A stretch of DNA of 7,506 bases from Spirochaetaceae bacterium (GTDB lineage: Bacteria > Spirochaetota > Spirochaetia > Treponematales > Breznakiellaceae). Of the stretch, positions 1 through 4,884 are shown piece after piece; position 1 is the stretch's first letter, and the number at the start of each line of letters is the position of its first letter. The stretch covers positions 1-7,506 of the forward strand of contig JAIRPM010000098.1 of the NCBI GenBank assembly GCA_031257075.1, given 5' to 3'. The translations under genes were made by a program, and so were the position numbers. Under the pieces are notes generated by a model, which had not been told where the DNA came from, made no database searches, and was given only the letters and a program-made list of their open reading frames with translations.

Positions 1-762
1 ACTGATGTGAGCACCTACATAAAGACGCAGGACCCGGCCAGCGTGAATCCCTCTAACGGGCTTGGCGGCGTTATAAAGATGGGTGATTATATCAATCTTC
101 ATTCGCTCAGCGTGGCCGAGTATAACGGCAACGGCGGCGCTATTGACCTGACCAACTCAGGCACGGGAAATGACAAACTGCGCGTTATTGTAGTGGCGAT
201 AAACTCCTACTACAATACCACCGGCAACGGCTCAACCACGCCGCACCTTGTCTTCCGCTTCAAAGAACCGCCCGGAAGGGCCCGTCTGCACGACAGCAAT
301 ACACTCGACATGGGTTTTACTTATTTGAGCACCGAAATGCATACGAAGTACCTAAAGGAAAACTACTGGACAGGGCTTAAGAACGCCGGGGTACCGGAAG
401 AGGCTGTGTTTAAAGTAAGGCGTGTCTTCCCATTAAAACACCCGACCACACAACAAATAACAGGGCAATTCACCACTAACATTACACTGTGGCTGCCTAC
501 CATATCTGAGATGTGGGGAAAAACCGAAGGCCTTACCTATAGTCAAGAGAGTAGTGGCAGTTACTCTAATGGCGCTTCTTTCCCGTATTATACAAGCAGC
601 CAAGAAAACCGGGAAACATGGAGTGGACCTCTCTTCGTTTGGACCGCCAGCCGCAGCCCAGACGCAAACGCATTTGTTATATGTTGGCAGGATGGTCAGT
701 TCATAACATTTGACCCGACAGATACCACAGGCGGCGTTGCCCCAGCATTCGTTATCAAATAA
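1..762 (+). CDS. DUF6273-type surface/secreted protein, C-terminal part (5' end outside window)
   Basis: The frame is open from base 1 to the TAA at 760-762, so this is the last 253 residues of a longer protein; the GTG at 7-9 is internal, not a likely start. Two blocks can be seen. The first, around residues 25-145 of the fragment, has GDYINLHSL, KLRVIVVAINSYY, TPHLVFRF and a YLSTEMHTKYL segment followed by LKNAGVPEE. The second is the C-terminal block LWLPTISEMWG, SFPYYTSSQ, VWTASRSP and GGVAPAFVIK. From memory, this order and the closing G-V-x-P-A-hydrophobic motif are typical of DUF6273 domains, which often end large, repeat-rich surface proteins in treponemes. The biochemical role is unknown. 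No signal peptide or anchor is visible because the N-terminus is missing. The domain call is moderate to good; a surface location is inference from family habit. The gene is followed by stem-loops and a strong terminator. Confidence 0.72.
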   Translation, partial: TDVSTYIKTQDPASVNPSNGLGGVIKMGDYINLHSLSVAEYNGNGGAIDLTNSGTGNDKLRVIVVAINSYYNTTGNGSTTPHLVFRFKEPPGRARLHDSNTLDMGFTYLSTEMHTKYLKENYWTGLKNAGVPEEAVFKVRRVFPLKHPTTQQITGQFTTNITLWLPTISEMWGKTEGLTYSQESSGSYSNGASFPYYTSSQENRETWSGPLFVWTASRSPDANAFVICWQDGQFITFDPTDTTGGVAPAFVIK

Positions 763-779
763 AACCGTATAACGGGTTT
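762..779 (+). other. Small stem-loop at the stop codon of the DUF6273-type gene
   Basis: AAACCGT (762-768) pairs with ACG-GTTT (772-779) around a 3-base ATA loop if G776 is bulged. It begins on the last base of the stop codon and is followed by ATTTGG. It is too weak to call a terminator and is the first of a series of stem-loops in this spacer. Confidence 0.35.
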
Positions 780-793
780 ATTTGGTACGCGAT

Positions 794-818
794 TTTTTCC
801 CGCTTTATGCGGGGAAAA
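794..818. other. Stem-loop (10 bp) in the 3' spacer of the DUF6273-type gene
   Basis: TTTTTCCCGC (794-803) pairs with GCGGGGAAAA (809-818) around a TTTAT loop, with one G-T pair. The T-run is in the 5' arm and no T-tract follows on the plus strand. Read on the minus strand, the stem is followed by a T/A-rich stretch. It may contribute to transcript ends but is not a classic terminator for the upstream gene. Confidence 0.5.
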
Positions 819-830
819 GGGCAAAATAGC

Positions 831-866
831 AAAGGTCGTCTCCCGCAGATGCGGAAGACGGCCTTT
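831..866 (+). terminator. Probable terminator-like stem-loop (16-bp stem)
   Basis: The arm AAAGGTCGTCTCCCGC (831-846) pairs with GCGGAAGACGGCCTTT (851-866) around an AGAT loop, with one G-T pair and one C-A mismatch. It is followed by CATTTG, only a weak T-tract. The A-rich 5' foot and T-rich 3' foot are terminator-like, so it probably acts with the stronger terminator at 935-966. A structured element of another kind is possible. Confidence 0.5.
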
Positions 867-875
867 CATTTGCCG

Positions 876-894
876 CCACGGCCGGGCCCCGTGG
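876..894. other. GC-rich stem-loop
   Basis: CCACGG (876-881) pairs perfectly with CCGTGG (889-894) around a 7-base loop. An alternative fold pairs GGCCGG (880-885) with CCGGCC (899-904). The two folds are mutually exclusive. No T-tract follows, and its role is unknown. Confidence 0.35.
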
Positions 895-934
895 ACAGCC
901 GGCCATAAGCCCGCGCTAACCCGCAAGTTAACGC

Positions 935-966
935 AAATAGGAGGCCAAACGGCCTCCTATTTTTTT
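935..966 (+). terminator. Rho-independent terminator
   Basis: AAATAGGAGGCC (935-946) and GGCCTCCTATTT (951-962) form a perfect 12-bp stem with an AAAC loop, and the Ts continue to 966. This is a textbook intrinsic terminator on the plus strand. It ends transcription from the DUF6273-type gene, about 170 bases after its stop codon, and insulates acyP. It is fairly symmetric, but the minus strand has only a short T-run after the stem. Confidence 0.9.
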
Positions 967-1046
967 GCGCGCGGACGGGGCATTGACCGCCGGCCGCAAC
1001 CAATCGAAAGTTACATGCTCTTGTCCTGGAGGTGCCAACCAAACAC

Positions 1047-1076
1047 TTGCGGGCAAGGCCGGCTTGTAGATATACT
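1047..1076 (+). promoter_or_regulatory. Predicted sigma-70-type promoter of acyP
   Basis: TTGCGG (1047-1052) and TATACT (1071-1076) are separated by 18 bases. Both hexamers match the housekeeping consensus at four or five positions. Transcription would start near 1083, giving a leader of about 28 bases before the acyP start. The promoter lies downstream of the terminator at 935-966, so acyP is likely its own transcription unit. Nothing else is recognisable in 967-1046. Confidence 0.55.
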
Positions 1077-1110
1077 CATAGCAGAAAATCAGTACTGTTG
1101 AGGGGACATA

Positions 1111-1398
1111 ATGCCGGATAAATCTTTTTATGCGCGGGTTTCAGGGCGGGTACAGGGCGTAGGATTTCGTTTCAAAGCAAAAGAAGAAGCCGACAAGTAT
1201 GGGCTTGGCGGCTGGGTACGCAACCTTGACAGCGGCGAAGTAGAAGTGTATGCGGAAGGGGGAGAAGAACACCTCACCCGCTTTCTGGCATGGCTCCACC
1301 ACGGGCCACCATGGGCGCATGTCGAATCGGTAGAAATACAGTGGCAGGAAGCCCCTTTATCAAAAAGGGGGAAAACTTCTTTCAAGATAGGCTATTGA
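1111..1398 (+). CDS. acyP: Acylphosphatase
   Basis: This is a complete 95-residue protein, the usual size for the single-domain acylphosphatase family. It hydrolyses acyl phosphates such as acetyl phosphate or 1,3-bisphosphoglycerate to the carboxylate and phosphate in the cytoplasm. The family signature GRVQGVGFR is at residues 12-20 and GWVRN at 34-38; Arg20 (phosphate-binding loop) and Asn38 correspond to the known catalytic pair. GEVEVYAEG at about 42-50 is the conserved strand that follows. The ATG at 1111 is preceded by GAGGGG (1100-1105) with a 5-base spacer, which fixes the start. The gene stands alone behind its own promoter and converges on rpsG, with 10 bases between the two stop codons. 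Nothing is missing or broken. The physiological substrate cannot be told from sequence. Confidence 0.95.
   Translation: MPDKSFYARVSGRVQGVGFRFKAKEEADKYGLGGWVRNLDSGEVEVYAEGGEEHLTRFLAWLHHGPPWAHVESVEIQWQEAPLSKRGKTSFKIGY
1352..1370. other. Stem-loop inside the 3' end of acyP
   Basis: CCCCTTT (1352-1358) pairs with AAAGGGG (1364-1370) around ATCAA. It lies in acyP coding sequence and, read on the minus strand, about 40-60 bases after the rpsG stop. No T-tract follows on the minus strand (CTTCC), so a terminator role for the rpsL-rpsG transcript is only a possibility. Confidence 0.35.
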
Positions 1399-1402
1399 CT
1401 GC

Positions 1403-1418
1403 CCGCTGTTACCAGCGG
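1403..1418. other. Stem-loop spanning the rpsG stop codon
   Basis: CCGCTG (1403-1408) and CAGCGG (1413-1418) form a perfect 6-bp stem. On the minus strand the loop is GTAA, a GNRA-type tetraloop sequence that contains the rpsG TAA stop. It may mark or protect the 3' end of the ribosomal mRNA. There is no T-tract on either side. Confidence 0.4.
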
Positions 1419-1882
1419 TAATGCGTAAACGCCTTATTGGCTTCAGCCATCTTGTGCGTGTCTTCCTTTTTTTTAACTGCGGTGCCGGTACTGTTGTAAG
1501 CGTCTACCAGTTCGGCGGCAAGGCGTTCATACATAGCATGCCCCGAACGGGAACGGGCGGCATTGATAAGCCAGCGCATCCCCAGCGCCTCACGGCGGGT
1601 TTCGCGAATTTCGACAGGAACCTGATAAGTAGCGCCGCCGACACGCCTCGATTTTACCTCAACATGCGGTTTTACGTTCTCTATTGCTTTTAGGAAAACC
1701 TCCAACGGTTCGTGGTCGGATACTTTTCCGCGCAATTCCTCCAGCGCATTATGTACAATGTGAAGCGAAACGGCGCGTTTCCCTTCCCACATCATACGGT
1801 TAACAAATTTCGATACAACAACGCTATTATACTTCGGGTCGGGCAGGATACCCCGGTCAATGGTCTTTTTTTTACGTCCCAT
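1409..1882 (-). CDS. rpsG: 30S ribosomal protein S7
   Basis: The protein has 157 residues, the normal length for bacterial S7. It binds the 3' major domain of 16S rRNA, nucleates assembly of the 30S head and contacts the E-site tRNA. Recognisable segments are the N-terminal GRKKK, YNSVVVSKFVNRMMWEGKRAVS at about 18-39, NVKPHVEVKSRRVGGATYQVPVE in the middle, and RWLINAARSR. I chose the ATG at 1882 because MGRKKK is the usual family start and AAAGGAAA lies upstream, with its AGGA core (1890-1893) 7 bases from the ATG. An in-frame ATG at 1927 would overlap rpsL and add 15 residues foreign to the family. It follows rpsL by 19 bases and is co-transcribed with it. fusA does not follow; instead the operon ends against convergent acyP. 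Confidence 0.97.
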   Translation of the reverse strand: MGRKKKTIDRGILPDPKYNSVVVSKFVNRMMWEGKRAVSLHIVHNALEELRGKVSDHEPLEVFLKAIENVKPHVEVKSRRVGGATYQVPVEIRETRREALGMRWLINAARSRSGHAMYERLAAELVDAYNSTGTAVKKKEDTHKMAEANKAFTHYRW

Positions 1883-1901
1883 AGTTATTTCCTTTCTAAT
1901 C

Positions 1902-2276
1902 CTAAGCCTTGGGGCGTTTTGCGCCATAACGCGAACGCCCCCGTTTGCGATCTTCTACGCCAAGCGTGTCTTTTGCGCCGCGTATAATGTGATAACGCAC
2001 ACCCGGCAAATCTTTCACGCGCCCCCCGCGCACAAGTACTACCGAGTGTTCCTGCAAATTGTGCCCTATACCCGGAATATAAGCGGTAACTTCGGTGCCG
2101 TGCGACAAACGCACACGGGCAACTTTACGCATTGCCGAATTAGGTTTTTTGGGCGTCATTGTCATAACGCGGGTACACACACCACGTTTTTGCGGACAGC
2201 CTCTAAGCGCCGGCGATTTCGATTTTGACGAAATTTGCTGCCGGCCAAACCGAACCAATTGATTAATGGTAGGCAT
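1902..2276 (-). CDS. rpsL: 30S ribosomal protein S12
   Basis: The protein has 124 residues, full length for S12, the decoding-centre protein that monitors codon-anticodon pairing. Family hallmarks are MPTINQLVR at the start, CPQKRGVCTRV at 27-37, TPKKPNSAMRKVARVRL at 41-57, GHNLQEHSVVLVRGGRVKDLPGVRYH at about 71-95 and the KRPKA tail. Lys43 and Lys88, the residues usually altered in streptomycin-resistant strains, are both the ordinary lysines. Asp89 is the position that RimO methylthiolates in other bacteria. GAGGAG at 2288-2293 lies 11 bases before the ATG, slightly long spacing. rpsL is the first gene of a two-gene unit with rpsG and has its own promoter at 2302-2329. It is not preceded by rpoC, unlike the arrangement I recall in T. 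pallidum. Confidence 0.98.
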   Translation of the reverse strand: MPTINQLVRFGRQQISSKSKSPALRGCPQKRGVCTRVMTMTPKKPNSAMRKVARVRLSHGTEVTAYIPGIGHNLQEHSVVLVRGGRVKDLPGVRYHIIRGAKDTLGVEDRKRGRSRYGAKRPKA

Positions 2277-2301
2277 GAACTATCAAACTCCTCTTCTCTC
2301 T

Positions 2302-2329
2302 ATTATAACTTTCAAAGAAAAAATAACAA
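2302..2329 (-). promoter_or_regulatory. Predicted sigma-70 promoter of rpsL-rpsG
   Basis: On the minus strand TTGTTA (2324-2329) and a perfect TATAAT (2302-2307) are separated by 16 bases. Transcription would start near 2295, leaving a leader of about 20 bases that begins almost at the GAGGAG ribosome binding site. There is little room for a structured leader or S7-type autoregulation upstream of rpsL. Confidence 0.7.
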
Positions 2330-2469
2330 GCCCCCCGCAGCATATCATCTGTACACTGCGCAAAAGGGCACATTTGCCGGACTTGCCCCGCAACTATCAG
2401 AGTTATGCCGCGAAAAACCGCCGTATCCAGAACTCCGCGCCGGAAGCAGGAGCGCGTTTTGAGTTAGCC

Positions 2470-2505
2470 GTACAGGGCGATTCGATTTGCCGAATTGCCC
2501 TGTAC
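2470..2505. other. Long stem-loop (15-bp stem) between the chemoreceptor gene and rpsL
   Basis: GTACAGGGCGATTCG (2470-2484) pairs with CGAATTGCCCTGTAC (2491-2505) around an ATTTGC loop, with one G-T pair and no mismatch. It lies 45-80 bases after the chemoreceptor stop. No T-tract follows on either strand, so it is not a standard intrinsic terminator. It could stabilise the mRNA 3' end, act with Rho, be a dispersed palindromic repeat, or bind a protein. Confidence 0.6.
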
Positions 2506-2518
2506 AGCCCTCGCCCAA

Positions 2519-2545
2519 GGCAGGGAAACGCCCCTTTCGCCTGCC
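2519..2545 (-). other. Stem-loop directly after the chemoreceptor stop codon
   Basis: GGCAGG (2519-2524) pairs with CCTGCC (2540-2545), and the stem continues with GAAA (2525-2528) against TTTC (2535-2538) if G2539 is bulged. On the minus strand it starts 4 bases after the stop codon and is followed by TTGGGCG, not a T-tract. It is a possible transcript-end structure together with the stem at 2470-2505. Confidence 0.45.
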
Positions 2546-2549
2546 AATC

Positions 2550-4733
2550 TTATTCTACAATGAATTTGGACACCTCGCCGACAAGGTTGTCGATGTGCTG
2601 CTTATTGTCGCCGGAAATGGTATTTACACGGCCGACAGCTGTGTTGATTTGTTCGGCGCCTGACGCTATCTCGTTCATGCCGTTTTCCAATTCCTGCGTA
2701 ACATGGCCTAGATTGCGGCTTTCGGAAACGACCTGCTGGCTTCCCTGAAGCATCTCGGTGGTACTGTCTTTGACCATACCCGTAACTTCGTTCAAACGGT
2801 TCATCGCTTCCAGAATCTGCTGACTTCCGGCATTCTGTTCTTCCATCGCATTGCGGATGTTGTGTTCCTGATCACTTACCGTCTTTACGCCGCTGTCTAT
2901 CGCTTCAAACTTGTTCAAAACGGCATCGGTGGAACGGGTTATTTTGTCAATAGAATCCTTGATTTTTTTGAGGACAGATGAAATTGTCTTTGATTGTTCG
3001 CCAGACGATTCGGCAAGTTTGCGGATTTCGTCAGCGACAACGGCAAACCCTTTTCCGGCTTCGCCGGCATGAGCCGCTTCGATAGCGGCGTTCATCGAAA
3101 GCAGGTTTGTTTGGCTTGCGATATTTTCCATAACCGCGTTAATTTCCAAAAGGCCCTCGGATTCGCGCGCAATTTGCTGAATGTCCTGCGCTACATCCTG
3201 CAAGCCGCTCCGCCCTACTTCGCTGGCATCGGCAAGCGATTTCACATTTGCGCCGTTCTTTATCAAGGTCTGCGTTACCGATTGGATGCTGGCAATCATT
3301 TCTTCAACAGCGGACGATGACTGGCTCACGCTTGTGGTTTGTTTGTTTACCAGTTCGCCTAGTTTATCGATGTTGTTGATAATCTGCTGCATCGTTGAAT
3401 TTGTCTCGGTTACCGACGTACTCTGATTCATAACCTGCGATTTAAGGCTCTGAATTGTGGAGTTCATCTGATTTATAGATGCCGCAGTTTCCGTCATATT
3501 AGTAGAAAGTTCGCCGCCTATGTCGGAGAGCGTATGCGTCTCGCTTTTTATCGAAAGGACAAGCAGCCGGATTTTTTCCATCGTGTTATTGAAATAGGTA
3601 CCCATAGCGCCGATTTCATCGTTGGCATGGATAGTAAGGCGGCGGGTAAGGTCGCCCTCCCCTTCGGATATATCTTTGATAGCAGCGCCTACACGCAGAA
3701 TGCGCTGGGAAATCGAACCGGACATAAACCAGATAATCACCACCGTTACCGCGATAGCCGCCAGTAAAATAATGATTGCCAATGTGAGCATAGCGCGCAC
3801 ATCCGCCAATACGACCTTTTCTTCAACAGAACTAAGAATAGTCCATGCGGTGGTAGTTTTGCCTACAAAAAACGGATAACTGTAGAAATAACGCCCCCGG
3901 TTACGGTCAAATTCGCCTGAACCGTTTTGCAAGGTGCGCTTCGTGTCTTCAACAGCCTTTTGCCCCAGCACTCCCACTGACGCAGGGTCATCAATAGGCT
4001 TGCCTATCATTTCAGGATTGTAGTGCGCCGCAATAGTCCCGTTATGCGAGTAGAGGACAGCCCTCCCCACCTCAAAGGGCCGGATACTGCTAATCGCTTC
4101 TTCAGCAAATTTGAGGTCAACATTGGCGGCTATAAATCCGACAACCTGCCCCTGGTACTGGCTTTCCTCATCATCAGTAATAATGGGCATAATCAAGTCA
4201 ACGAAAAATATATCTTCCCCGTTCATTTTACCCCTTTCGACATTGCCAATAAGCGGGCTTTCGGTAAGGTTATTGAGTATGCGCTCATAGTCAATCCCAG
4301 AATTAACATAGTCATCACGTTCAGGCTCCAAACTATTCTGCCTGTGGTACCATGTACGATAAGGGTAAAATTTCCCATCCGCGTCCGCGTTTTTGTCGAT
4401 AACGCCGTCCTTCCAAACAGTGGCTAGGCCGACGAGTTCCGGCACTGAATTTATGGCTGAATTCATAGCTTCGTCATAACGCCCACGCCGCTGCTCCTCT
4501 TCGGTATACTCAAAACCATTCATAATATATGCAAGCGTGGTAATCACGTTCATATACTTTTCCATCGTAGTCTGAACGCTTCTGGACTCAATACCGGTAA
4601 GATTCTTCAAGTTTTCAATAGAGAGCCTTATTTGCGACCGATAAGACAAAAACAACAACAATGTTACTACAATGCCAATAGATGCCACCATAATGACGCT
4701 CGTTGTTACAGTTAAACGCTTTTTAAGTGTCAT
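2550..4733 (-). CDS. Methyl-accepting chemotaxis protein with dCache sensor domain
   Basis: This is a complete 727-residue transmembrane chemoreceptor that signals through CheW/CheA to the flagellar motors. In order: a positively charged start and TM1 (about 11-30), a periplasmic double-Cache sensor (about 35-310), TM2 (about 314-337), a HAMP linker (about 337-390, with NDEIGAMG), and a long coiled-coil signalling domain to the end. The conserved hairpin tip is at about 537-575 (QTNLLSMNAAIEAAHAGEAG, then KGFAVVADEIRKLAE). Stretches 473-482 (pair E477-E478) and 690-699 (pair E694-Q695) match the methylation-site consensus exactly. The C-terminus ends FIVE, so no CheR/CheB-tethering pentapeptide is seen. 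In the sensor, R126, W128 and Y129 resemble the R-x-W-Y part of the amino-acid-binding dCache motif; this ligand idea is tentative. The ATG at 4733 has AAGGA (4742-4746) 8 bases upstream and a sigma-28 promoter at 4792-4818. Confidence 0.95.
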   Translation of the reverse strand: MTLKKRLTVTTSVIMVASIGIVVTLLLFLSYRSQIRLSIENLKNLTGIESRSVQTTMEKYMNVITTLAYIMNGFEYTEEEQRRGRYDEAMNSAINSVPELVGLATVWKDGVIDKNADADGKFYPYRTWYHRQNSLEPERDDYVNSGIDYERILNNLTESPLIGNVERGKMNGEDIFFVDLIMPIITDDEESQYQGQVVGFIAANVDLKFAEEAISSIRPFEVGRAVLYSHNGTIAAHYNPEMIGKPIDDPASVGVLGQKAVEDTKRTLQNGSGEFDRNRGRYFYSYPFFVGKTTTAWTILSSVEEKVVLADVRAMLTLAIIILLAAIAVTVVIIWFMSGSISQRILRVGAAIKDISEGEGDLTRRLTIHANDEIGAMGTYFNNTMEKIRLLVLSIKSETHTLSDIGGELSTNMTETAASINQMNSTIQSLKSQVMNQSTSVTETNSTMQQIINNIDKLGELVNKQTTSVSQSSSAVEEMIASIQSVTQTLIKNGANVKSLADASEVGRSGLQDVAQDIQQIARESEGLLEINAVMENIASQTNLLSMNAAIEAAHAGEAGKGFAVVADEIRKLAESSGEQSKTISSVLKKIKDSIDKITRSTDAVLNKFEAIDSGVKTVSDQEHNIRNAMEEQNAGSQQILEAMNRLNEVTGMVKDSTTEMLQGSQQVVSESRNLGHVTQELENGMNEIASGAEQINTAVGRVNTISGDNKQHIDNLVGEVSKFIVE

Positions 4734-4791
4734 ACTTCAAATCCTTCTAAAAACGGGCTTTGACCGCGCCGCTTTTTATCATTTGGTATCA

Positions 4792-4818
4792 TTATCGGCA
4801 ATAAGGAAAGAAAATTTA
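4792..4818 (-). promoter_or_regulatory. Sigma-28 (FliA) flagellar/chemotaxis promoter of the chemoreceptor gene
   Basis: On the minus strand TAAATTTT (4811-4818), exactly 11 bases, then GCCGATAA (4792-4799). The enterobacterial sigma-28 consensus is TAAAGTTT-N11-GCCGATAA, so the -10 box is a perfect match, the spacing is exact and the -35 box differs at one base. Transcription would start near 4785, giving a leader of about 52 bases before the ATG at 4733. This ties the receptor to late flagellar gene expression. No intrinsic terminator is visible between the TPR gene stop and this promoter, so some read-through is possible. Confidence 0.88.
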
Positions 4819-4884
4819 AGAGAGCGTCCCGCAAACCGTTGCCCCGCGCTGCCGCCTCCAACCGCCGCGCGTAAGGCAGACCGG

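Noticed and set aside
7..9. GTG at base 7 as the true start of the left-edge gene
   Set aside because: The frame is open to base 1 and no ribosome binding site can be seen; the domain and its relatives suggest a longer protein that begins outside the window.
967..1046. Possible small RNA or riboswitch upstream of acyP
   Set aside because: I see no tRNA, SRP RNA or known riboswitch core and no strong fold beyond short GC-rich pairings; the predicted promoter lies downstream of most of it.
1883..1927. Longer rpsG start at 1927 (15 extra residues)
   Set aside because: It overlaps the end of rpsL, the added residues are not S7-like, and the ATG at 1882 has a good ribosome binding site and the family's usual MGRKKK start.
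1860..2228. Plus-strand reading frame of 122 residues over rpsL/rpsG
   Set aside because: It is antisense to two unmistakable ribosomal protein genes and has no family signature.
2330..2470. Possible small gene or gene remnant between rpsL and the chemoreceptor gene
   Set aside because: Frames here read as composition-driven sequence without motifs or a convincing ribosome binding site; only stem-loops and the rpsL promoter are supportable.
2470..2505. The 15-bp stem as a transposon or MITE end
   Set aside because: It is a single compact hairpin with no matching inverted copy elsewhere in the window, no target-site duplication that I can see and no transposase gene nearby.
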